Source: Branchiostoma lanceolatum (lineage: Eukaryota > Chordata > Leptocardii > Amphioxiformes > Branchiostomatidae). From it: a stretch of DNA of 64,000 nucleotides. A program made the position numbers and the translations under genes. The stretch covers positions 10,814,734-10,878,733 of the forward strand of contig NC_089738.1 of the NCBI RefSeq assembly GCF_035083965.1, written 5' to 3'. The notes under the pieces are model-generated. The model made no database searches. It worked only from the letters and a program-made list of their open reading frames with translations, and was not told where the DNA came from. Position 1 is the first letter of the stretch. The number at the start of each line of letters is the position of its first letter. Below are positions 34,877 to 46,900 of this stretch, piece after piece.

Positions 34877-37420
34877 TATCGGTCAAACTCGTCTTAACAC
34901 TTTGTATGACTGTTAGGAAACTAAAATACATAAGCCCCGCTTAAAACATATGTATAGAAAAGTTTTATTTTCTATCTTTCATGATATCATAACCGTTAGT
35001 GGTATTAGATGTTTGCTAAGAATTTAACTGCACTTTAAATGTTAAGCTTTTGGCTTTGCACTTTGCTCTTTTGCATGTTGCCTCATAGTCGGACAACTGA
35101 AGGGATCCAAATGAAAAAGGGGAAAATACTTTTCAAGCTATTCAGTAACCCCCAAAGACGCTAAAATATACTGGCAATTTTCAATACTAGCCTTCGAAGT
35201 AGCTCAATGGGTAATATGTCAATTTGCATTGTAAAACCTATTGATTTCAATTTACCGATATAGTTACAAAACCTATCTGAGTAAATCGACATGCTATCAG
35301 ATGTTCAACAACGTAAGGCAGCCAGTGATGACACTTGATTGCAGGGTAAACAACATATGGTACGTTGGAGTCCAATCTGCCTAATGCACCGTCGTCATCA
35401 CTTAATCACACTTAAGACATACATAATTGATGAATATGCCATTGAGAGGACCTATTGTTACAGTTACATTTTACATGATTCAAATATTTGCAACAATACT
35501 ACATTATTTGTTGTTATTTCTATCAGCATCTCGTCCTACTTCATCAATCCGTAAAATAATTCTAAATCTATTCTTTTAACTTAAATAGTGCCCACGCTTG
35601 ATGTCGCTGAGCAAACCAAGATCCTGGTGAGGTTTACAGATTTTCCTAAAAATATCAACGTTAGGCATTGGTTGGACGCATGGAATTCTAATTCCTAGTC
35701 AATAGAAAACTTATACTGACAGCATATTTCATACAAATTTGCTATATTGACACTAATTACTAGTGGAGATTCGTAAGTCAAGTTAATTAGTGTGTAACTG
35801 TAATCATATATCAATCTACAACTTTAGATTTACCTAGGTTTAACCTTCCAACATGGCGGACAATACTTACGCCATAGTCACGTGAGTGCGAACATCCGAC
35901 CAGTAAAAGGGGAACATTTCTTTACAATTTTGACCAGGACGCCGATCACGTTTTGTAAATCCGTCATATTGTGTTGTGACTATCTTCAGAGCTGGTTTCC
36001 TTGTCTATGCACAAACTGCTTGTCAATATGCGACGGACAATTTATATGTGGCATGTGTACGATTTCCAATTGGGGAGCTCCGAATATGAAATACAGCACC
36101 ACAACGTTGTAAGTACATGACGTCAATAGTTGCCATGACGACAGACTAAAGACCGTTGATTAACACTGGCTGAATTCAACAGGTGATTTTCACGGTAAAA
36201 GTGAGAACTAGTAACGATAGCTATCATTCTGCCATCAACAGTCATAACACGCAACTTCATTTAGAAGTGAAATGTGGAAAATACAACTTATTCAGAAGAA
36301 GAGAAACACGCTTGTAGTTGAAATACCACTACAGTTGGCTGATTACTGTTTTCGTTATTTTCATGAAACCATCATCATACATAATTACTGTATTAATCAT
36401 TCCAAATGAATTGTTCAGTTGACAGGTGTTGAAAGCTATCAACTGGAAAAGACAAATGGTCATGTTTGTAATGTGTGGTTTGTGTTTTCTCGCTACCTCC
36501 CATTCCTCTCAGGCTAGCTATAGGGAAACAGAAATCCGACGGTCTTTTTTTAAGCTGCATGTGAGAAAATATGCATAGATATGAGGTATTGTGGTTAATT
36601 ACGTAAGGTAGATTCTACTTAAGTTTTATAGGACCAGATAAAACAGACTGCCAAACGGTACAGCTCTTCAGTGTATCTTGTGGACTCTGAAACGTCCAGA
36701 ATGGCATACCAACGGACACAATATTACTACAAAATTCTCTACGCCTATATACTGCGCAGTGTGTAAATATGACCTCTTATGATTTATGCATGTTGTCCCT
36801 ACTTAAAGCTCTACCAATTACACGATTTTTTTAATATCAAATGCAGGTACTAGTATTATTAGTTCTGTGCCATTGTTGTCTAGCAGTAATGGTGCGCGGT
36901 CAGGAGGTTTTTGTTTCTATATTTTAAACAAGTCTATGGACAGATGCATGTCGGCAACCATACACAGAAAAGAGCAGTTCTTACCTCCTGTTCTGTTACA
37001 AAACATCTATATACTGTACGTCCAAAAGGAGTGACTGTCAAGGGAAGCATGTTAGAGTGGAACCTTCAATGATAAAGTTGTCTGGCCTATTGCTTCTTGA
37101 ATGTGCAAAGACAAAGGCAGCCACTACTGCAGTGCAGACTATCGTGGTTGCAATGAAAATGGGAGTAGCAAAGACAATGAAGAAGCTTAAGGGATGATAA
37201 TCATGATGAAAGTTTTAAAATTCTATCAAAGTCGTGAAATATGCAGTATCATAATTTCACATTCCATGACGTAAACGGTTCTTGTTACCTGTTGCTCTTT
37301 GTCTGTTAAGAATGTATTTACTCTAAACAAACAACAATGCTCTACATGTAGCTATGGTGTCTGTCAACGAGCTATTTATAGCCTTGCGTAATTGTATGAC
37401 CAACCACTCTGGACCGGCTA

Positions 37421-37544
37421 AAACCGGTTTGGGCTGCCCCGTATATTATAAATAGATGCCTTCCTGGGGTGATGACGAATTTAAAACAGCTGCCAGCGAG
37501 CAGATCTGGACAGAGATTATTCTGCAGAACCGATCCGGCATACG
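37421..37544 (+). promoter_or_regulatory. Promoter and 5' untranslated exon candidate of gene B2
   Basis: AAACCGGTTT (37421-37430), TATAAATA (37447-37454) and a GTGAGT splice donor at 37545 repeat the arrangement upstream of B1. A CTATTTATAGCC block before them is also shared. Confidence 0.6.
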
Positions 37545-38077
37545 GTGAGTAAATGGGTTAGGTATATATTCAATAGACATAAATCAAATCCAACGGAAAC
37601 GTTTTCCGTCATTTGTCCCTGTTTTGTGTACACTAAAGGCTCGCGCTTGTCCTGTGAGGTCGTTATCTGATATCCCACACTGGGATTACGCTTTTATTTG
37701 GAGGCGTCTGTTTGCCAAGTCCACTTCAGTCACATGAGTACAAATTTGGATCAAATGGCGACCGACAACTCTTGACTCCTTTTATGCATGCAAAGTATGC
37801 TTCAGCTTGTTGTTACGCACGATATGTAAGCTTGGCCTAATGTGTTTTATAAAACTTCCTTGGTTTTATTTAACATTGAACTCCGGCGACACAAACAATG
37901 TTTGTATAAATTCGTTATGCACCTTATACATAATTGATTGTTAACTCAAAGGACACGAAGCATTTAGGTACCGTGCTGTTTAAGACAATTGTCAGTAAAC
38001 AAGGGCGTGTATCGTATAAAATGAGGTAGTGGGTGTATTCCTGTTGTAACATGTACCTTAATTAGCTTGTTTCCGCA

Positions 38078-38166
38078 TGAGTCACTTCCTCTATAATGGT
38101 TTCATGGTGATTATGCAATTCCATCACGTAGTTGCGCAATCGTGTCTGTGGCAATACCTTATATGG
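38078..38166 (+). promoter_or_regulatory. AP-1/ETS, C/EBP and CArG cluster upstream of gene B2
   Basis: TGAGTCA (38078-38084) with the adjacent CTTCCT, TTGCGCAA (38132-38139) and CCTTATATGG (38157-38166) are unchanged relative to B1, although the surrounding sequence differs by many substitutions. Confidence 0.6.
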
Positions 38167-38385
38167 GCCTCTTTCTTTTATGCAGCGTCACAGAAAAGAA
38201 TTTGGCAGCAACCCTGGAGGCTGCGGTGCCCTTTCTCCTGAAATCACACCAATCGTAATCCGGACGATATCCTGTAAACGATCCCCGTTGTGAAGAGAAA
38301 ACCACCTGGATTGGGGGTAAAAGCTGTACGACGACATTGCAGAGTCAGCAGAGGCTACAAGCTGAAAGGAACTAAGTAGGCCGAA

Positions 38386-39309
38386 ATGGCGAACAGTCTA
38401 CCAACTATCTCGGACATCAAGTCCATCAGTCAGGAGGAGTTCGACAGGATGTCAGGGTCAGCAACTCAACCGGGCAGTCCTGACAACACGGCCGCCAGTG
38501 TCAGCGTCGTGACACGTTCACTACCCACAGGTGTAACCCCAAACACGTCCATCACGTCAGGTGATACGTATTACAGGAAAGCATTGCTTAACTACCTCGT
38601 GAATGCGTCTAACGGCCTCATCAACATCTACAGTGCTAAAGCTTCAGCAACAAACACTGGAATTCAAGGAAGACCAACTTTTCCTCGGCCACATTTTGGG
38701 GTGCGTCCATCGAACATGTTTTCGAGAGATCTTACACAAAGCACGATCAGCACAATCCACATTGGAGAGCAGACTAGAAAACAATCTTTCATTACAACTG
38801 GACGTAGTAATTACCCAAATGTGGGTGTCCATGGCCGAGGATACCGTCCTCAAAGGTCCGACCCACTCCCTCGGACTGATAAGATCAACACCCTGAAGAG
38901 GAAGCTTCGAGAATCACAAGAAGCGATATGCACTTTGAAGAAGCTGAAACAGGAAGGCGTGATGTGGAGTGATGATGATGACCATCCGGTTGATCTAACC
39001 GTCACCGGAAATGTTGGCCACGGTGTCCATACATTCAGTCCATATCCGGTTGATCTATCAGTCACCGGGAAGGTGGGCCACGGTGTCCATAGAGTCGGAC
39101 CACTTCCGGTTGGTGTTGTTGAAGTCACATCAGCCAAGTCACCAGATTCCCATCATGTGACGAGGGATGTCAGGAGGTCAACCCGTGACGCTCTTCCGTT
39201 GAAGCAGCATCCAGCTGTGAAGAAGAGACGTGGGCTCTCGGAGATTGTAAATAGCTTAACGAGTCAAAAACTTGGCCATGAGAGCTCTATAAATGGGATT
39301 ATACTTTAG
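38386..39309 (+). CDS. Novel family gene B2: nuclear protein with two CtBP motifs, 307 aa, intronless
   Basis: Tandem paralogue of B1 with the same signature (TISDIKSISQEEFDRM, residues 7-22), helix, coiled coil (KINTLKRKLRESQEAI) and basic tail (AVKKRRGLSEIVNSL). The CtBP-motif region differs: a 60-base module occurs three times, giving PVDLT at 201-205, PVDLS at 221-225 and a degenerate PVGVV at 241. B1 has only two modules and one intact motif. Two closely spaced docking motifs could raise affinity for a CtBP dimer; this is inference. The start ATG context (GAAATGG) is good. Confidence 0.85.
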   Translation: MANSLPTISDIKSISQEEFDRMSGSATQPGSPDNTAASVSVVTRSLPTGVTPNTSITSGDTYYRKALLNYLVNASNGLINIYSAKASATNTGIQGRPTFPRPHFGVRPSNMFSRDLTQSTISTIHIGEQTRKQSFITTGRSNYPNVGVHGRGYRPQRSDPLPRTDKINTLKRKLRESQEAICTLKKLKQEGVMWSDDDDHPVDLTVTGNVGHGVHTFSPYPVDLSVTGKVGHGVHRVGPLPVGVVEVTSAKSPDSHHVTRDVRRSTRDALPLKQHPAVKKRRGLSEIVNSLTSQKLGHESSINGIIL

Positions 39310-40330
39310 GGCTTCAAACAACATGTTCTGGTAGAACTGTAGACTTATTCTTATCCAATGGCCTTGGTATTTCCGGGTGTGTAGGTTAGGAGGAAACGGG
39401 TCCTTACAAATTGACAAGGTTAGCTCCTGATATGAGTTAATCGCACACAACTATCCCACAGGACGTTAGCTTCTTTTTTAAGACCAAGACCTCCGTTATG
39501 CAGAATAATGACAATAATATTCATTGTAGGATATTGATGTTTATTTGCTTTTAGACTCATTTTTTTACAGTATATTGTGAACTACGTAATTATATTCAAA
39601 AGTCGTTTTAGTCATATTTATAACGACTTGGACACTTCTAGGTAGCTAGTTTCACATTTGTTTGTCTGCCAATTCTACTAAATTTCCAAATTTCCAATAC
39701 ATTACTAAGGATAAGTAAGCTGACTATCATTGATGTCATACCTTGTAGTTTTGTGACTATTTTTGTACGTTTGATATGAATGCTAACGTAATGAGAGCCA
39801 ATAAAGCGAGTAATGGCCAAGCTACAGTGTAATCTATCGCAAGTTATATTGCCCCTAATATTCAACACTTAGGTCGCTCGACATCAGTGTACACAGTTCA
39901 TTATTGGTGGTTATTCTTAACTGTTTTGATGCATGGTTACATGAAAATGTTTGATCAGACTGATGTATTTAAGCTTAAGGTTAGTCATCAAATATATCAG
40001 AATAGCTTATTTCATATTGGGGGAATGATACAATGTAACACAACGTTATCAGGTAGTACTTTTAGACTATAAACCCATGGAAAATAAGTCCCTTTCACAG
40101 CAAAAAAATCAATACATGGCGTGAAAATATCTTTAAAAATATCTAAAATGTATAAAGATCGAACTATCATTGAAGAATTTCATGTACCAGCACAATTCAA
40201 AGTCCAAATACCTCTTATGTCAAGACCAATTTTGTCACAGCCAAACGCAAGTAGACATGGGGTAGTCCCACATTCTAAAGTCACCACTAAATACGCCGGG
40301 TCCCATCTGCAGGATCTCTATTAGTTGAGG
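39310..40330. other. 3' flank of gene B2, no gene seen
   Basis: AT-rich sequence with no supportable exon. Parts align with the 3' flank of B1 (31.9-32.4 kb). Short ORFs are not convincing. Confidence 0.35.
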
Positions 40331-40518
40331 AATACTCACTCCATTTTTCGTTTCAGCCTAGCAGTATATTCATCATTCGGCCGAGCATGTCCGCCCACTG
40401 AAATGTTACACCGATGGCCTTGGAGCCTGGCGTCAGTTGTAGGCAACTGCGCCAAATTAAGTCTGGTGCTATTTATGTATATATCTGGTTCGGTGTCAGA
40501 TGCCAAGGAGAACGGACT

Positions 40519-40520
<2 letters not shown>

Positions 40521-40559
<39 letters not shown>

Positions 40560-40570
40560 GTGTGTGTGTT
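40521..40570. repeat. (TG)n microsatellite at the end of unit 2
   Basis: About 48 bases of TG on the plus strand with one GCG interruption, in the place that carries (CA)n in unit 1. Confidence 0.95.
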
Positions 40571-40985
40571 AGTATATAAATGTATATGTTGCCCCATATA
40601 CACCAGGACACAATATGGCAGCTCGTTAGTTCATGTATATTTTTTTATAAATCTTGCAATGACAAATTTAGAGTCTATGGGTAGTTTATTAATATACCAA
40701 ATAGCGATTGGGCACCGAATGAAGTTTGGGATACCAGTACATTAGTGTAATTATGTCTGGCCTAAGCAAAGAGAAACTCTAACTACCTTCTTGGTGAGGC
40801 ACCCATGTCTCAGCATTTTGATATTGCTTATTTGTATAGACTATGCACGCTTTTATGATTACTACCATTTGCTATCTAAGTGACGCCAAGCACTTTCAAC
40901 AATCACATACATTTCACAACTAATATAACGAAGCGGTATCGAAACGCCAAACGGTGGCACCAATAAAGACTAGCTTAAGAATATC

Positions 40986-43900
40986 CTACGGAGTTACGCT
41001 AAACGGGATCTGCTCGGGAAGAAGGTAGGTGTAGGGCTGCTCTTCTGGCTTCTCCGTCTTTTCTCGCATCACCTAGCAACGGGAAGAGATAGGTTTGACA
41101 AAATTGATATCCTAGGAATCATATGGCATATTTTCGTCACAAAAGGTGATCGTACAACATCAATCTAAAACATGACTTCAGAAGGTACATTCAGTCGGAC
41201 AGTTTCTTTTTTTTACATTTCAAAAACTACTGCCAATTGCACTATCTACAGACCAGAACAGGCCAATTGAAACTTTTACTGAAGATAACTGCAAAAAGTC
41301 TTGGTCGTTCCTTAAAAGTCAGTTAGTAGCTTCATCATACAAATGAAACCGTTGGCGTGCACTTAAACACAAATGATAACTGTACCTGTGTGTACTCTAC
41401 TTGTGTAGCATCATCGTCCTCCTCGTAGAACATGTTGACGGTGAACTCCTGTCCTTCGTACTCCCCACTCCTCTCGTTCCGCAGCCTCATGCTGTTGGAG
41501 ATCTGCCGCAATGCTTCCTGGAACTTCAGCACAGCTGCCTGAGCCTTGTCGTCTGTGAAGTGACAATCTCGGTACTCCCCGATGAAGGCCTGGAATCAAT
41601 GTCAGTAAAATTTGAATATCGAAAACGTCATGAACATATCATAGTGTTGATCATAAGTGCGTTGTGTTTTTAATTTCCTTGTTGGTTGATGCAGATGGAT
41701 ATGCATATCATATGACATCGGATGATTTGAAAAAAAATCCGTTACTCGTTGAAGTACCCAAGACATTGGACTTGCCTCGTCTTCGGGAAGTTTCGACATC
41801 TCTAAAGCGAAGTCTATTTGTTTCCTGGCGACGACTTTGTCTGGAAGAGCCGCCATGATGTCTCCAAACGTAGCCTTGGTCAGATTCTTGAAGTCCTTTT
41901 CCTCGTCTAGGTACGTCCCGCGGATCTTCTTCAAGAGATCTGGCTCGCCAGGCGTTGCCACCACGAACCCCTCCTCATCGATGATTTGTTCCTTCTCTGC
42001 CTCCTTCTTGCTCTTCTCTTTTTCGGTCTCCTCTTCTCTGTCGGCCTGCCTGGCAAACCCGTATTGTCTGGAAGACGACAAAATAACATGTAATTGTTGT
42101 TCTTTGTTCTCTCTAGATACTAAAAAGACGCATTCTTTTTACAATGACAAAACTGGTCATGTATCAATGACGTAATCTGGTTTGAGATCACAAGATTCGT
42201 ACCTGAGAGCGAGAGGCATGTTGGGAACGCAGGTGGCTAGGTCACGCATCCCAGCAGTCAGTGCGCGGTTCTGAACGGAGCAGGTGAAGATGACGATAGT
42301 CACCACGTCCACCAACTCTTTAACGGTGTACAGAACCTTGGGAACTCCTGTGGTAAGTGGAGAAAATCACGAATATATTTTGTTATCAACTCGTATCTAT
42401 ACGTTTAATCCTGGTTTACCTCCATCGTAACGATACTTGTTCAAAAAGATCAAGAAAGTTATGGGAAAGTCCTACAAGTAATACTATAATAACCTTGTAA
42501 ATACTGCACTTATATTTCCCGAAAGTGCAATTTCCGAATATCAAGCATGTAATTCTTTGGCATAGGAATTCTAGATTTGATGCAACACAAAGAATAGACT
42601 TTTAAGATAGAAGTGGCATGGTACAACTGTTTCAATACTATACCTTTGTCTCCTTGCGACTCGCGCATGAACCCGTTGTTTCGGACGTCCCTGATCCAGT
42701 TTTGCAGCTCCTTGTCTGATGTGACAAAAGTGTTGTTTTTGTAGTAGAGCCGGAGGGTTTCTTCAACGAACCTCTCAATGGCCTTCCACAGCCGGAAACC
42801 ATCATCCCGGTAGAAATATCCTGAAGATGCAACAGTAATATCCTGTTAAGCAACATTTTCCTTTCTATTAAGTCATCTATGATTTATAAGTACTGTTATT
42901 GTGACGTTCTCGATTGCAAACCTTGCACTATGTTTCTATATGTACACATTATACTGTCCCACAAAGGGCATGAGCATTGTTTGAATTCTCACCCGGTTGG
43001 TAAACTTACTACTGGACCCGCACAAGTATGAGTCGAAAAATATTTCTCGTCAGTAAAAGTTGGAAAGGACAATTAAGTATTATCATGATTCTCTGACCTG
43101 GAAGCTTGGAGGGATCGTCAATCCCTCTGTCTGCCATCATGGCGGGGAAGTGCAGGTTTCTCAGGTGGAACTCCCGGAACCCTGTAGCGATCAGGTGCTT
43201 CCTGCCGCTGGCTGACAGGGAGTAGATCTCGTCCAGAACGGACCCGTCACCGGTTACCAGGTCGCGAAGTCGGACCTTGCTGGCCAGAACTCGACGAAGG
43301 TGTGGCGCGAGTAGCTTGTGGACCGGATGTGGCGAAGGCAACTTCCGGAAGAGGGCCACGGCGAAGGCCTCCATGAGCAGGTGGGAGTGTAGGTAGAGGG
43401 AGATGTTGAGATGAATCTGTGCGTCCGAGTTGCGGAGGAAGAGCTTTGCCAGCATCCATTCGTACTCTCCGTCATCTGGAGTCCATATTGGATTGTCGGG
43501 ACCAGGACCCTGGTACAGCTGCAATGGAAAGCACATAGGCACGTCAGACACTTTGCACATTAGGACTAACTGGAAAATATAAGATCATGCTTCTGGTTAT
43601 TTCAACGAATCAAAGCAGATTGGGGAAACGTTGTTACCTGAATGGCCACGGGGACGAAGTGCCCCTTGCTGTTGACGTGGAAGAGTGCTATGGGCGCCGC
43701 GTGATAGAACACCTCTGCCCCGACAACGTTTGGACTCAGACCCTTCATTAAGGAACAGTCGACGTAGTACATGTGTCCAGCCTGACCAAGAGAAAAGCAC
43801 TGTTATTAAGATATCTTGACTCAAAGGATATGAGAATTAAAGGGGAGAGGTCTATGATTGAGAACCTGCAATGAAGATCTCCATTGCAGATCAATAGATT

Positions 43901-46900
43901 GAACTACATTGAACTTACTGCAATTTCTTGGCGCAAACTCCACCCTCTGTCCTTTGCGAGTATCTCCTTCAGTCGCCCTGCCGTCATCGGGAACTTCGGT
44001 GGAACCTGGTCGAACCGCCGGATGGCCAGTGGATGGACGCCGTTCAGAAACTGTCGTCCGAACTCCTCGTCTGTCTTCCAGTTCTTGATGGACGCCGGTA
44101 CCTCCTTTACTGCAGACTCCATCAGTTGTTCGTAATCCCCCAGACTCTTAGCGATCTTGGATGCGAAAATGCTTCCTGCGCCCTTTTGAATTCGGAACTC
44201 TGACAGTCTCTCGCTGTCGCGCCGGACGTCGTGTGGAAGTCTGGTCAAGTCGAGACCTCCGGGAAAGGCCGGTTCGCCGTGAGACCATTTGTAGCTGTCG
44301 TAGCCTTGCCACAACTCCATCTGGCGGTGGAGCGCCTCAAGGTCTCCCTTCGCTCCGTCGTTTAAAGAAACTGCCAAGCAATACACCGAGATATAAGACA
44401 TAGAAAATGAACATGCAACAACGGCCGTCAAAGTGTTAAGTTTTGCATGAAGCATAAACACAAAAGCAGAACATCACGCACTACGTTCCCGTGTACAAAG
44501 AAAGGGGTGCTGACTACATACCTGCTCCTCTCCTGAGAGTAAGGCGCTTCCCCAGCCATCGATATCCAGGGAACTCGAACTTCAACCCTCTTTGAACGTC
44601 ATGGACCTGCACGTTCTCGATGAAGTAGTCGCTGTTGTCGTCATCTTTAACCTTCTCGATTGACACCAGCACGACTTCGCCGACGTCGAAGGCCTCTACC
44701 TCAAGAGATTGCTTTCTTCCTGCAGCGATGCTGTTCCCGATGCCTTGTCCTATCTGGATAGGTTCCGTCCGCGTCCAAGGCCCGGTCAGACTGACCAGAA
44801 TCCCCTTATTGCTCCCTACAATATGGCGGACTGTGACTTCTACTTTGTACTTCAGGTAGTCGTAGTCGGCTGGGCCGTTTTGAAGGGCAGGATTTTTTAG
44901 GAGAGATGGCTTGTACACGGTCTGAACTGCAGCAACAACCTTGGCCAAACTGTTGTAGTCGTAGATTGATGTCGGCTCTTCGAAGCTCAGCGACTGCGGC
45001 AGGTTGGCGATGTTGAATGTCGTCCTCTTCTTGGTGGCGTCTGAGAGGAGTGTGGTGATTGATACCACGGCCAGGTCTGCCCAGACGTGCAGCATCGGAC
45101 TCCAGATCCTACAGGTACAGAGATGTTGTGAGTCATTTTTACAGCATTTTCAATGTAGTATTATAGTATTTGCATCATGGAACGCAGTGGATTTAGATAA
45201 TATTGCGGTAAAGGCGCGGTCACATTCGTCGCACAACTTACGCACGATCGCAAACTACTAGTGAAAAGACATTCGTGGGATAGCCGTGCATGTATCGTAC
45301 AAAATGCTATCTTATTACCAAAAACGATGTCTTATATCCTTGTCGGCGGTTGGTTCTGTCACAGCCTTCTTGAAAAACCTACTACATCAAATCGATCAAC
45401 GACCTACGACGAATGTGACCGCGCCCAAAGATTACATTAAACATCGTCTCATTGCCAGAGTGTGAGTCACGTATATATGGTTACCTGTACGGATTTAACG
45501 TGTTGAATGTGTCTCCGTCCTTCCATTCATGGATCTGGATCTGCAGACGATAGCGGATGGGCGTCCACCTCAGTCTGTTGACATACTCCTGCCGGAGGTA
45601 GTCCTTCGGCCTGGTCTCATCCGGATGCCTGCCCAATTCCCTGCAAAAAAATCATATTATATCAGATATGTTATGATTCAACACAATAGATAGATAGATT
45701 ATATAAACCAAAAAGAAATTGCAAATAAACTATTAGATAGTCTAAAGCTCCTTACAAGTTCCGCCAAGTTGAATAGTTTGCTTTGTGTTCTTTTGTTAAT
45801 TAAAAAAGATAATTACCTTGTACGATACTTTTTCCCCTTCTCTTGAACGACTTTGCGGTTTATGATTGGTTATTATCAAATCATATTCAGTATTTGTTCT
45901 CAAAGATAGATGAGGAAGAATAACCGTTAACGCATAAAATAGTAATATCTACGATGATGTACGTACCACACCCTCTCCTGATCTTCCGGATGTAGAAGTC
46001 CGGATTCCGTCTGCTGCTCGTCGGGAATCAGCCGGAATTTGGCATACCGGAGTGCACCATCCTTGGCCTCGAACTTTATGGGTAACCGGCTGTAGTAGTT
46101 CAAGTTGCTGTAGGAGGTTGGGGACCGACGCACTGAGTCTACCAAACAGTAATAACTGAAAGTTGTAGAAACAGACAGGTGTTGATTCATATGCAAGTTA
46201 TTACGATTTCCAACACTCATTGTTCTGAAAGACTATATAACATCACAGAATGAAATGCAGCAATATTAGGCACCATTAGCGTATGATGACAATGACTGTC
46301 AAATGTCGCTCAGAGGATATCACACTTACTTCATGGGGAACTTGAAACACCATTCTTTAAGAGCATCTGGACCTCGACGTTTGGCGCTCAGAAAGTCCTC
46401 GAATGATGGGATGTCCCAGTAGGGAGACATGGTTCCCGTGTGCAGGATGAGATCAAGCTGGCTCGGACCGTCTATGTCCTCAAACTTCAGCTCAGCTCCT
46501 CTCATATCCACAGCTGTAAGAAAGAACAGGTTGTAAATTCTAATACAGACGCTCTATGGGACCTAATTTGGAAGGAAGAAAGGAAGGAAGGAAGGAAGGA
46601 AGGAGGGAGGGAGGGAGGGAGGGAGGGAGGGAGGGAGGGAGGGAGGGAGGGAGGGAGGGAGGGAGGGAGGGAGGGAGGGAGGGAGGGAGGGAGGGAGGGA
46701 GGGAGGGAGGGAGGGAGGGAGGGAGGGAGGGAGGAAGGAAGGAAGGAAGGAAGGAAGGAAGGAAGGAAGGAAGGAAGGAAGGAAGGAAGGAAGGAAGGAA
46801 GGAAGGAAGGAAGGAGTGAGTGGCGTACCTGCATCGTCATCTGACGAAGTATTGGTGTGCTGGAGGCGGACTTGGAAGACCCGGCCAGGTTTGAAGAAGT

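Larger units (their letters stand above)
32769..40805 (+). repeat. Tandem duplication unit 2 (genes A2 and B2)
   Basis: Second copy of the unit at 25011-32768. The end homology (GAAAC-CTAACTA, then TGAGGCACCCATG) is found both at about 32745-32791 and at 40770-40805, fixing the junction between units near CACCCATG. The A-to-A distance is 7738 bases and the B-to-B distance 7350, so indels have accumulated between the genes, including the apparent SINE insertion in unit 1. The interval 34877-37400 has no gene, only sequence collinear with 27.9-30.0 kb. Confidence 0.85.

Noticed and set aside
46440-46844. ORFs of 87-168 codons rich in Gly/Arg/Glu/Lys or Leu/Pro/Ser
   Set aside because: They are translations of the GGGA/GGAA microsatellite; only the exon part 46829-47087 on the minus strand is coding.
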